Source: JAEUMW01 sp039807745
GTDB taxonomy: Bacteria; Pseudomonadota; Gammaproteobacteria; Burkholderiales; JAEUMW01
Direction of reading: 5' to 3'
Length of the DNA: 29,958 nt
Assembly: GCA_039807745.1 (NCBI GenBank)
Contig: JBDHRV010000024.1
Span: 1-29,958 of the forward strand
Below the pieces are notes generated by a model. The model worked only from the letters and a program-made list of their open reading frames with translations, searched no databases and was not told where the DNA came from. Positions 1 to 8,978 of this stretch are shown in pieces (the stretch's first letter is position 1; each line of letters begins with the position of its first letter). The position numbers and the translations under genes were made by a program.

Positions 1-547
1 GCGTGTTGATGTTGGAGAAGGCTTCCGCTTCGTCGTCGAACGCTGCTTCCGCGACCCGCAGCGTCGCGTACCACGCATCGATCTTGCGACCTCCGTCGGC
101 CAGGTACGCGGTGAGGTGAGGCAGCAGGCCGCGGCGGCAGAGGCAGAACACGGGATGCGCCTGCTGACCGGTTCTCGCGACTGCGAGGTCGGCTTGCGCA
201 ACATCGAGCCCCTGACGCAGGCGCGCGACGAGATCGCGCGGCAGGAACGGCGAATCGCAGGGCACCGTCATCACCAGCTCGTGGCGGGCGTGGGTGAGGC
301 CGCTTTGCAGCCCCGCGAGCGGCCCCGCGAACCCGCCCAGCGCGTCGCCCACGACGCGGCAACCCAGCGTCGCATAGGACTCGACGTTCTGGTTGGCGTT
401 GACCAGCACCTCATCGACCTGCGGCGCCAGGCGTTCCAGCACCCACTGCGCCATCGGCTTCCCCCGCAGCAACTGCAGCCCCTTGTCGACGCTGCCCATG
501 CGTCGGCCGCGGCCGCCCGCCAGGATGAGTCCCGTGATCCCGGTCAC
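1..547 (-). CDS. mobA: Molybdenum cofactor guanylyltransferase MobA (3' end beyond window)
   Basis: Transfers GMP from GTP to molybdopterin to make the guanine-dinucleotide form of the cofactor, in the cytoplasm. The frame gives 182 residues before leaving the window; the family is about 195-200 long, so only a short C-terminal end is missing. The N-terminus has the nucleotidyltransferase signature LILAGGRGRRMG followed by DKGLQLL, then GGFAGPLAGL and VPCDSPFLP, all typical of MobA. The chosen start is GTG at 547-545, which overlaps the fdhD stop codon in a GTGA arrangement. This suggests translational coupling as the last visible gene of moaA-fdhD-mobA. No better ATG start lies upstream in frame, because the preceding sequence is fdhD coding sequence. 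Confidence 0.9.
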   Translation of the reverse strand, partial: MTGITGLILAGGRGRRMGSVDKGLQLLRGKPMAQWVLERLAPQVDEVLVNANQNVESYATLGCRVVGDALGGFAGPLAGLQSGLTHARHELVMTVPCDSPFLPRDLVARLRQGLDVAQADLAVARTGQQAHPVFCLCRRGLLPHLTAYLADGGRKIDAWYATLRVAEAAFDDEAEAFSNINT

Positions 548-1389
548 GATCGGCTTTGAGCAGGCATCGTTTCCGACGCGCGCCGGAAACGATGCTGCCC
601 GGTGAAGAGGAGGTAGTGCCGGCCGGTCGCGCGACCGATCATGGTGAGGCCGACCTGCTGCGCGACCTCGTACCCCATCTGCGTGAGACCGGAGCGCGAG
701 ACCAGGAAGGGGATGCCCATCTGCGCGGTCTTGATCACCATCTCCGAGGTGAGGCGCCCGGTCGTGTAGAAGATCTTGTCGCCGCCCTCGATGCGGTCGA
801 GCCACATCTGGCCAGCGATCGCGTCCACCGCGTTGTGGCGGCCCACGTCTTCCACGAACATAAGGATCCGGGCGCCTGCCGCGAGCGCGCAGCCGTGCAC
901 GGCCCCGGCCTGCTTGTAGACGGTGTCGTACTTGCGCACGTTGTCGAGCAGCGCGAAGTAGGTCGCCTCGTCGAGCACGGCGTGCTCCGGCAGGCGGACT
1001 GCGTCGATCTCGTCCATCAACGCTCCGAAAATGGTGCCTTGCCCGCAGCCGGTGGTGACCGTGCGCTTCGCCATGCGCTGGTCGAGATCGGCGAGGCCGC
1101 TCTTCGTGGTCACGGCGACGGCGTCGACTTCCCAGTCCACCTGCACGGCGACGATGTCCTCGATGCGCGCAACGAGGCGCTGGTTGCGCAGGTAGCCGAT
1201 GGCGAGCGCCTCCGGCGCCTGCCCGAGTGTCATCAGCGTCACGATCTCGCGGCGGTCGACGTAGAGCGTGAGGGGATGTTCGCCGGCGATCGCGGTCGGG
1301 ACGACCTTGCCGTGCTCGTCGATCGCATCGACGTCGAAGGTGGCGGGTCGGGCCGCCTGCGTCAGCTGGGGGCGGTAGGCGGTTGGCAT
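544..1389 (-). CDS. fdhD: Formate dehydrogenase accessory sulfurtransferase FdhD
   Basis: FdhD passes sulfur from a cysteine desulfurase to the bis-MGD cofactor of formate dehydrogenase in the cytoplasm. The 281-residue product has normal family length and conserved blocks (GEHPLTLYVDRREIV near 36-50, VEDVGRHNAVDA near 179-190, TTGRLTSEMV near 209-218). The active-site region reads TTGCGQG, with Cys115, but the second cysteine of the usual CxxC is Gly118. The last 17 or so residues fall on a perfect inverted repeat (564-595) and do not look like a normal FdhD tail. It starts 11 nt after moaA ends and overlaps mobA by 4 nt. Its presence implies a formate dehydrogenase elsewhere in the genome; none is visible here. 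Confidence 0.9.
   Translation of the reverse strand: MPTAYRPQLTQAARPATFDVDAIDEHGKVVPTAIAGEHPLTLYVDRREIVTLMTLGQAPEALAIGYLRNQRLVARIEDIVAVQVDWEVDAVAVTTKSGLADLDQRMAKRTVTTGCGQGTIFGALMDEIDAVRLPEHAVLDEATYFALLDNVRKYDTVYKQAGAVHGCALAAGARILMFVEDVGRHNAVDAIAGQMWLDRIEGGDKIFYTTGRLTSEMVIKTAQMGIPFLVSRSGLTQMGYEVAQQVGLTMIGRATGRHYLLFTGQHRFRRASETMPAQSRS
564..595. repeat. Perfect 12-bp inverted repeat in the 3' end of fdhD
   Basis: The arms GCATCGTTTCCG (564-575) and CGGAAACGATGC (584-595) are exact reverse complements separated by 8 nt. The hairpin lies inside the fdhD coding sequence, about 17 nt before the mobA start codon on the minus strand. It could be an mRNA hairpin between the two cistrons or a small palindromic repeat that inserted and rewrote the FdhD tail. 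There is no T-run, so it is not a standard terminator. Confidence 0.75.
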
Positions 1390-1400
1390 CGGCTCGCGGC

Positions 1401-2504
1401 TCAGCCGCCGATGTACGACATCTCGATCTTGCGCAAGGTCGCGGTGGCCGCGCTGCGGATCTCCGAGTAGCGATCGGCGCGCACCGACCAGAGATCGGTG
1501 AGGGTGCGCCGGACCTCGCCATCGGAAGCACCGCCGCGCAGGAGCGCTCGCAGGTCGTGCCCCTGGGTCGCGAACAGACAGGTGTAGAGCACGCCCTCGG
1601 TGGAGAGCCGCGCGCGATTGCAGTCGCGGCAGAACGCGCGCGTCACGGAGGCGATCACGCCGACCTCGCCGCTGCCGTCCAGATACCGGTAGCGCTCGGC
1701 GACTTCGCCGCGGTAGTTCGGATCGACCGGCGCCAGCGGCAACTCGCGGCCGATGCGCGCAACGATCTCAGCGGCCGGGACGACGTCGTCCATGCGCCAG
1801 CCGTTGCTGTGACCCACGTCCATGTATTCGATGAAGCGCAGCACGTGTCCGGAACCCTTGAAGAAGCGTGCCATGGGCAGGATGCTGTCCTCGTTCACCC
1901 CGCGCTTGACCACCATGTTGACCTTGATCGGCGCGAGCCCGGCGGCCGCGGCTGCCTCGATCCCGTCGAGCACCTTGGCCACCGGAAAGTCGGCGTCGTT
2001 CATCGCGCGAAATACGCCCTCGTCCAGCGAGTCGAGGCTCACCGTGACGCGGGAGAGGCCCGCCGCCTTCAAGGCAGCCGCCTTCCGCCCGAGCATGGAA
2101 CCGTTCGTGGTCAGCGTGAGGTCGAGGTCGCCTGCATCGGCCAGCATCGCGATCAGGCGCTCGAGATCCCGGCGCAGAAGCGGCTCGCCCCCGGTCAAGC
2201 GCACCTTCTCGACGCCGAGTGACTTGAAGATGCCGACGAGACGCACGATTTCCTCGAACGAGAGGATCTCCCTGCGTTCGAGAAACGGATGATCCGCGCC
2301 GAACACTTCCCGCGGCATGCAGTAGACGCAACGGAAGTTGCAGCGATCGGTGACCGAGACGCGCAGGTCGCGCAGCGGTCGCCCGAGCGCATCCTTGACG
2401 CGGCGCGCGACGGCTGTCACCTTGTCGTTTCCGGCGCGCAGCATGTCCTCGGGCCGCGGTTGGGGCGCGTCGTGCCGGGTCGGGTCATGTGCAGTCCTGG
2501 ACAT
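1401..2504 (-). CDS. moaA: GTP 3',8-cyclase MoaA
   Basis: Radical-SAM enzyme for the first step of molybdenum/tungsten cofactor synthesis: GTP to 3',8-cyclo-GTP, which MoaC turns into cPMP. The 367-residue product carries the radical-SAM CX3CX2C motif at Cys55, Cys59 and Cys62, and the GGEP motif near 105-108. The second, GTP-binding [4Fe-4S] cluster motif is CX2CX13C at Cys292, Cys295 and Cys309. The C-terminal di-glycine needed for activity is present (SYIGG end). The N-terminus is about 30 residues longer than many MoaA proteins. The ATG at 2504 has no clear Shine-Dalgarno site and a start at residue 21 is possible. It is the first gene of the minus-strand operon moaA-fdhD-mobA. Confidence 0.95.
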   Translation of the reverse strand: MSRTAHDPTRHDAPQPRPEDMLRAGNDKVTAVARRVKDALGRPLRDLRVSVTDRCNFRCVYCMPREVFGADHPFLERREILSFEEIVRLVGIFKSLGVEKVRLTGGEPLLRRDLERLIAMLADAGDLDLTLTTNGSMLGRKAAALKAAGLSRVTVSLDSLDEGVFRAMNDADFPVAKVLDGIEAAAAAGLAPIKVNMVVKRGVNEDSILPMARFFKGSGHVLRFIEYMDVGHSNGWRMDDVVPAAEIVARIGRELPLAPVDPNYRGEVAERYRYLDGSGEVGVIASVTRAFCRDCNRARLSTEGVLYTCLFATQGHDLRALLRGGASDGEVRRTLTDLWSVRADRYSEIRSAATATLRKIEMSYIGG

Positions 2505-2617
2505 GCGAATGTGTTTGCTGCATTGCGGCGGCCTGGCCGGCTCGGCCGCACCACAGCGTTCTGGTCGGAATTATTGCAAAAGCCGGCAATCCGTTCCAAC
2601 CCGCCACGGAGTGCGAC

Positions 2618-2949
2618 ATGGGTGAGCGAGTCGAGCATGAGCCTGCGACGGCCTTGCTCTCGATGCCCCTGCGGCAGAGCGTCGCGGTAGTGATGGAACG
2701 CACCCCGCTCGCGAGCCGCTGGCAATCCGAGCGTTGGGAAGCGAAGGGCGTCGTGCCCGACATCTTTCGGCAAGTATGCGCCACCGCGTTACTGTCTACG
2801 ACGACGGTAAGCGCCTCGAAGTTCTCTTTCCGGGGTTCGACATCGCCTTGAAGGGCGAGGACCTCGGTCGGGCTGCTCGTGCCTGCCCTGATTCCCGCGT
2901 TGGGTTGAAGGAAATGGGCGACTTCGGCGCGGGAGCCGGTGCATACTAG
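2618..2949 (+). pseudogene. Frameshifted remnant resembling a DUF3305 protein
   Basis: An ATG at 2618 follows GGAG at 2608-2611. The first frame reads about 50 residues including VAVVMERTPLASRWQSERWE and AKGVVPDIF, which resembles the N-terminal half of DUF3305, a family often found beside formate dehydrogenase and cofactor genes in Proteobacteria. Near 2770-2790 the recognisable sequence moves to another frame, which reads VTVYDDGKRLEVLFPGFDIAL, the expected middle of the domain, then loses similarity and stops at 2949. The conserved distal part of the domain is not recognisable in any frame. This is most simply a decayed gene; a single sequencing error would explain the frame change but not the missing distal part. 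The match is from memory of the family, not from a search. Confidence 0.5.
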
Positions 2950-3045
2950 CGGCAACGAATGTCGGTCCAGCGCGACTGCAGAACACAGGTCAACTCTATC
3001 GGCGGCAAAGGATGCGCCGCCGCAACGCTTGAGGGGGAGGATCAT

Positions 3046-4560
3046 ATGGCCGCGATTCGCCAGGAAGACTTCATTCAGAGCGTCGCCGACGCTTTCCAGT
3101 TCATCAGCTACTACCACCCGGTCGACTACATCAAGGGTCTGTACGAGGCTTATCAGGCCGAAGAATCGCCGGCCGCGAAGGACGCGATGGCCCAGATCCT
3201 CATCAATTCGCGCATGAGTGCCGAGGGGCACCGCCCGATGTGTCAGGACACGGGGATCGCGATCGCCTTCATTCGCGTCGGGATGGACGTGCGCTGGGAC
3301 ACGAAGATGAGCCTGCAGCAGATGGTCGACGAGGGCGTCCGCCGCGCCTATACCTACCCGGACAACAAGCTGCGTGCCTCGATGCTCGCGGATCCCGACG
3401 GGGCGCGGAAGAACACCGGCGACAACACGCCGGCGGTGGTGCACGTCGAACTCGTTCCCGGCGACACGGTGGAGGTGATCGTCGCGGCGAAAGGCGGCGG
3501 CTCCGAGAACAAGTCGAAGTTCGCGATGCTGTTGCCGAACGACAGCATCGTCGACTGGGTGCTCTCGATGGTGCCGACCATGGGTGCGGACTGGTGTCCG
3601 CCCGGGATTCTGTCACTCGGCATCGGCGGTTCGCCCGAGAAGGCGATGCTGATGGCGAAGTGGGGCATGATGGACCCGATCAACATCCACGAGTTGCAGG
3701 CGCGCGGTCCGTCGAATCGTGCCGAGGAACTGCGGCTCGAGCTCTTCGACAAGGTCAACGCGCTCGGCATCGGGGCGCAGGGTCTCGGCGGGCTGTCGCT
3801 GGTGCTCGACGTCAAGGTCAACGACTACCCCACGCACGCGGCCTCCAAGCCGGTTGCGCTGTTGCCGAACTGTGCGGCGACGCGCCACGCTCATTTCACG
3901 CTCGACGGCAGCGGTCCGGCGAAGATCGAGCCGCCGAGCCTCGATGACTGGCCGAAGCTAACGCTCGACTTCAGCACGAGCCGTCGCGTGGATCTCGACA
4001 CCATCAAGCGCGCGGACGTGCTGACGTGGAAGTCCGGCGAACGGCTGCTGCTCTCCGGCAAGCTCCTCACGGGCCGCGATGCCGCGCACAAGCGGCTGGT
4101 CGAGATGCTGTCGCGCGGCGAGAAGCTGCCGGTCGATTTCAAGAACCGCTTCATCTACTATGTCGGTCCGGTCGATGCGGTGCGCGACGAAGCCGTGGGA
4201 CCGGCCGGCCCGACGACGTCCTCGCGCATGGACAAGTTCGTCGAGCCGATGCTGGCGCAAACGGGTCTGCTCGGCATGGTCGGCAAATCCGAGCGCGGCG
4301 CCCTGGCGACGGAATCGATCAAGCGCCACCAGGCGGTCTACTGTATCGCGGTGGGCGGTGCGGCCTATCTCGTATCCAAGGCGATCCGCAAGGCCACTGT
4401 CCTGGCGTTCCCGGATCTCGGCATGGAGGCCATCTACGAGTTCGAGGTGCAGGACATGCCGGTGACCGTCGCGGTCGACTCGACCGGCAGCGCGGTCCAC
4501 AAGACGGGGCCGGCGCAGTGGCGGGCGAAGATCGGCAAGATCCCGGTGGCAGTGGCTTGA
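3046..4560 (+). CDS. fumA: Class I (iron-sulfur) fumarate hydratase
   Basis: Interconverts fumarate and (S)-malate in the cytoplasm using an oxygen-sensitive [4Fe-4S] cluster. The product is 504 residues, full length for a fused class I fumarase. Cluster ligands are visible as Cys66 (MCQDTG), Cys184 (WCPPG) and Cys276 (NCAATRH). The C-terminal beta-subunit-like domain begins around residue 300 and includes GPTTSSRMD and AIYEFEVQDMPV. I chose ATG 3046 because a very strong Shine-Dalgarno (GAGGGGGAGG, 3031-3040) precedes it; an upstream in-frame ATG at 2959 lacks one. A small hairpin (7-bp arms, 3000-3006/3016-3022) sits in the leader just before the ribosome site. It heads the plus-strand cluster with two Dcu carriers and aspartase. 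The exact fumA/fumB name is nominal. Confidence 0.95.
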   Translation: MAAIRQEDFIQSVADAFQFISYYHPVDYIKGLYEAYQAEESPAAKDAMAQILINSRMSAEGHRPMCQDTGIAIAFIRVGMDVRWDTKMSLQQMVDEGVRRAYTYPDNKLRASMLADPDGARKNTGDNTPAVVHVELVPGDTVEVIVAAKGGGSENKSKFAMLLPNDSIVDWVLSMVPTMGADWCPPGILSLGIGGSPEKAMLMAKWGMMDPINIHELQARGPSNRAEELRLELFDKVNALGIGAQGLGGLSLVLDVKVNDYPTHAASKPVALLPNCAATRHAHFTLDGSGPAKIEPPSLDDWPKLTLDFSTSRRVDLDTIKRADVLTWKSGERLLLSGKLLTGRDAAHKRLVEMLSRGEKLPVDFKNRFIYYVGPVDAVRDEAVGPAGPTTSSRMDKFVEPMLAQTGLLGMVGKSERGALATESIKRHQAVYCIAVGGAAYLVSKAIRKATVLAFPDLGMEAIYEFEVQDMPVTVAVDSTGSAVHKTGPAQWRAKIGKIPVAVA

Positions 4561-4655
4561 CCGGTGTCGGGCAGAGAGCCCGGCGTGATGGATTCATCGC
4601 GCCCGGTGGTGTGCGGGTACCGATGACGAAAAACTAAGAATAAGGGGGGGTTGCC

Positions 4656-5996
4656 TTGGATTTTCTGCTGCAGCTCGCGATCGTGCTGGTCTGCCTCTTC
4701 TACGGGGCGCGCAAGGGCGGCGTGGCGCTGGGCCTGCTCGGCGGCATCGGCCTGGTCGCGATGGTCTACATCTTCGGCCTGAAGCCGGGCAAGCCGCCGG
4801 TCGATGTCATGCTGACGATCGTGGCAGTGGTCGCCGCCTCGGCGACGCTGCAGGCCTCCGGCGGTCTCGACGTGCTGCTGCAGCTGGCCGAGCGGCTGCT
4901 GCGCCGCAACCCGAAGTTCATCTCGATTCTGGCGCCGTTCACGACCTGCGGCCTCACGATCCTCTGCGGCACCGGTCACGTGGTCTACACCATGCTGCCG
5001 ATCATCTACGACATCGCCATCAAGAACAACATCCGCCCCGAGCGGCCGATGGCGGCGAGCTCGGTCGCGAGCCAGATGGGTATCCTGGCGAGCCCGGTGT
5101 CGGTCGCCGTCGTCTCGCTGGTGGCCTTCCTTGCAAAGGCGCCGGTGCATGGCACGCCGATCAGCTTCATCCAGCTCATCTCGGTCACGATTCCCTCCAC
5201 GCTCATGGGCGTGCTCGCAATCGGCATCTTCAGCTGGTTTCGCGGCAAGGACCTCGATCAGGACGAGCAGTTCCAGGCCTTCATCGCCGATCCGGACAAC
5301 CGCAGGCGGGTCTACGGCGACACCGTGACGCTGCTCGACAAGAAGCTTACGCGCGACCAGTGGACGGCGATGTGGATCTTCATCGGGGCCATCGCCGTGG
5401 TGGCCCTCCTCGGTGCCTACGAAGGTCTGCGGCCGAAGTTCGATGGCAAGCCGATGTCGATGACGCTGACGATCCAGATGTTCATGCTGCTGACGGGCTC
5501 GCTCATCATTCTGACCACGAAGACGGACCCCAATGCAATCGGCAAGAGCGAGGTGTTTCGCGCCGGCATGATCGCCGTGGTCGCCGTGTTCGGCATTGCG
5601 TGGATGGCCGACACGATGTTCGAAGCGCACCTGGAGAGCATCAAGGCGATGCTCACCGAGACGGTGAAGGAGCATCCGTGGACGTATGCCCTCGTGCTGC
5701 TCATCGTGTCGAAGTTCGTGAACTCGCAGGCGGCGGCGATCGCGGCGATGGTTCCGGTGGCGCTGCAGATCGGTGTCTCGCCCGGCTACGTGGTGGCGTT
5801 CGCGTCGGCGGCTTACGGCTACTACATCCTGCCCACCTACCCGAGCGATCTGGCAGCGATCCAGTTCGACCGCTCGGGCACGACGCGCATCGGCAAGTAC
5901 GTCATCAACCACAGTTTCATTCTTCCCGGACTGATCGGCGTGTCGACGGCGTGCATCGCCGGCTATTTCATCGCCGCGGCGCGCGGTCTCGTGTAG
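4656..5996 (+). CDS. Anaerobic C4-dicarboxylate carrier, DcuA/DcuB family (copy 1)
   Basis: Inner-membrane carrier of the Dcu family, which exchanges fumarate, aspartate, malate or succinate. The 446-residue product is almost wholly hydrophobic, with about ten to twelve predicted membrane segments, and has conserved Dcu stretches such as APFTTCGLTILCGTGHVVYT, RPERPMAASSVASQMG and ILPTYPSDLAAIQFDRSGTT. The start is TTG at 4656 after a G-rich ribosome site (4644-4650); no nearer ATG fits the family N-terminus. It lies 95 nt after fumarase, a gap containing a weak 5-bp-stem hairpin (4568-4582), and 49 nt before aspartase. Whether it mainly imports aspartate/fumarate or exchanges for succinate cannot be told from sequence. 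Confidence 0.93.
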   Translation: MDFLLQLAIVLVCLFYGARKGGVALGLLGGIGLVAMVYIFGLKPGKPPVDVMLTIVAVVAASATLQASGGLDVLLQLAERLLRRNPKFISILAPFTTCGLTILCGTGHVVYTMLPIIYDIAIKNNIRPERPMAASSVASQMGILASPVSVAVVSLVAFLAKAPVHGTPISFIQLISVTIPSTLMGVLAIGIFSWFRGKDLDQDEQFQAFIADPDNRRRVYGDTVTLLDKKLTRDQWTAMWIFIGAIAVVALLGAYEGLRPKFDGKPMSMTLTIQMFMLLTGSLIILTTKTDPNAIGKSEVFRAGMIAVVAVFGIAWMADTMFEAHLESIKAMLTETVKEHPWTYALVLLIVSKFVNSQAAAIAAMVPVALQIGVSPGYVVAFASAAYGYYILPTYPSDLAAIQFDRSGTTRIGKYVINHSFILPGLIGVSTACIAGYFIAAARGLV

Positions 5997-6045
5997 CGCC
6001 GGCCTGGAACGTTGCAGCACCCACACCAAAGCAAAGGAGAGAGCC

Positions 6046-7446
<1,401 letters not shown>

Positions 7447-7480
7447 ACGCGTTCTCAGATCAACAAGAAGGAGAAGAATC

Positions 7481-8806
7481 ATGACTCTGACGATTGCGCT
7501 GCAATTCGTCGTCGTGCTCGCGGCCATCTGGATGGGCGCGCGCTACAGCGGTGTCGGGCTCGGGCTGTGGGGGGCGGTCGGACTGCTGGTGCTCATCGTT
7601 GCATTCGGCATCACGCCGACCTCGCCGCCGGTCGACGTGATGCTGATCATCCTGGCGGTCATCATGGCCGCCTCGGTGATGGACGCTGCGGGCGGCATCG
7701 ACTTTCTGGTGCGCGTCGCCGAGCGCATCATCCGGGCCAACCCGAAGTACGTCACCATCGTCGCGCCGCTCACGACCTGGAGCTTCACCTTCGTGGCGGG
7801 CACGGGGCACATCGTGTATCCGCTGCTGCCGGTCATCTACGAGACGGCTCATCAGAGCGGCATCCGTCCGGAGCGCCCGATGGCGGTGGCGACCATCGCC
7901 TCGCAGCAGGCCATCACGGCGAGTCCGGTGGCGGCCGCGACCGCGGCGATGATCGGGCTCTTCGCGGAGAAGGGCATCACGCAGTGGGGGCTGCCGCAGA
8001 TCCTCATGATCTGCGTGCCGGCGACGCTGACCGGTGTCGTCGCTGCGGCGATCGTCTCGATGTTCGTCGGCAAGGACTTGAAGGACGACCCGGAGTACCA
8101 GGCGCGCCTCAAGGCCGGGCTGGTCCCGCCTCCGAAAGCCCACGATGCAGGTGCGCAGTTGAAACCGACCGCCAAGCTCTCGGCGTTTCTCTTCCTGACC
8201 GGCGTCGCGCTCGTCGTGCTCTTCGGCTTCTTCCCCGCGCTGCGCACGCTTCCCGGCGCCAAGGGCGCGCTCGCCATGCCGATCGTCATCGAGGTCGTGA
8301 TGATGGCGGTGGCGGCGATCATGCTGATGCTCACCAAGATCGATGTGAACGAGGTGCCGAAGACCGCGACGCTGCGGGCCGGCGTGGTCGCCGTGATCGG
8401 CATCTTCGGCCTCGCCTGGCTGGGCGACAGCTTCATCGCTGCCCACAAGGAAGTGATCGTGCCGGCGATCGGGCACTGGGCCGAGATCGCGCCGTGGACC
8501 TTCGCGTTCGGGCTCTTCTTCGCTTCGGTGCTGCTCTACAGCCAGGCGGCGACCACCCGGGCGCTCATGCCGCTCGGCATCGCCCTGGGCATTCCGCCGC
8601 AGTTCCTGATCGCGATGTTCCCTTCGGTCAACGGCTACTTCTTCATCCCGACCTACGGCTCGCTGATCGCGGCGATCAACTTCGACCTGTCGGGCACCAC
8701 GAAGATCGGCAAGTACGTGCTGAACCACTCGTTCATGATTCCGGGACTGATCGCGACGATCGTGGCGGTGGCGACCGGACTGCTGCTCGCACGCATACTG
8801 TTCTGA
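7481..8806 (+). CDS. Anaerobic C4-dicarboxylate carrier, DcuA/DcuB family (copy 2)
   Basis: A second full-length Dcu-type carrier of 441 residues, clearly paralogous to the gene at 4656-5996: both contain SPPVDVMLxIxAV-like and GTGHxVYxxLPxIYxxA-like stretches and end with a FDxSGTTxIGKYVxNHSF-like block. It is not a recent copy, because many residues and the central loop (near 195-235) differ. ATG 7481 follows AGAAGGAGAAG. It is the last gene of the fumarase-dcu-aspA-dcu cluster, 34 nt after aspartase, and is followed at once by a strong hairpin. The pair may divide labour, for example aspartate/fumarate uptake against fumarate/succinate exchange, but that is inference. Confidence 0.92.
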   Translation: MTLTIALQFVVVLAAIWMGARYSGVGLGLWGAVGLLVLIVAFGITPTSPPVDVMLIILAVIMAASVMDAAGGIDFLVRVAERIIRANPKYVTIVAPLTTWSFTFVAGTGHIVYPLLPVIYETAHQSGIRPERPMAVATIASQQAITASPVAAATAAMIGLFAEKGITQWGLPQILMICVPATLTGVVAAAIVSMFVGKDLKDDPEYQARLKAGLVPPPKAHDAGAQLKPTAKLSAFLFLTGVALVVLFGFFPALRTLPGAKGALAMPIVIEVVMMAVAAIMLMLTKIDVNEVPKTATLRAGVVAVIGIFGLAWLGDSFIAAHKEVIVPAIGHWAEIAPWTFAFGLFFASVLLYSQAATTRALMPLGIALGIPPQFLIAMFPSVNGYFFIPTYGSLIAAINFDLSGTTKIGKYVLNHSFMIPGLIATIVAVATGLLLARILF

Positions 8807-8811
8807 CGCCC

Positions 8812-8844
8812 CCCGGTCGCTGCGGGAAGGCCGTAGCGGCCGGG
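8812..8844 (+). terminator. Strong hairpin closing the fumarase-Dcu-aspartase cluster
   Basis: The arms CCCGGTCGCTGCGG (8812-8825) and CCGTAGCGGCCGGG (8831-8844) form a 14-bp stem with two G-U wobbles and a 5-nt loop. It starts 5 nt after the dcu stop codon, a typical terminator position. No T-run follows, so termination may need Rho or the hairpin may instead protect the 3' end of the message. Confidence 0.6.
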
Positions 8845-8864
8845 TCGAGGTCCCGTGATCGGGG

Positions 8865-8892
8865 TTGACTTTGTCCGCCGTAGCCTAAGAAT
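8865..8892 (+). promoter_or_regulatory. Possible sigma-70 promoter for the LuxR-type regulator
   Basis: TTGACT (8865-8870) matches five of six -35 consensus bases. After a 16-bp spacer, AAGAAT (8887-8892) matches four of six -10 bases. The site lies about 87 nt upstream of the regulator start and after the preceding hairpin, so the regulator is probably transcribed on its own. This was judged by eye only. Confidence 0.4.
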
Positions 8893-8978
8893 TGAGCCTC
8901 GGTTCGCGCACGGATCCCTCCTCCGTGCCCGGGGTTTGCAGATTTCCGCAATCGAGTCGCTGCGGTCGCGAGGAGATC

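Noticed and set aside
2485..3444. 319-codon minus-strand open frame across the moaA-fumarase gap
   Set aside because: It overlaps the fumarase coding region and the moaA start in antisense, has no ribosome site and no domain. The plus-strand DUF3305-like remnant explains the gap better.
4561..4655. Attenuator or small gene between fumarase and the first Dcu carrier
   Set aside because: Only a 5-bp-stem hairpin and a 4-codon frame are present; neither is convincing on its own.
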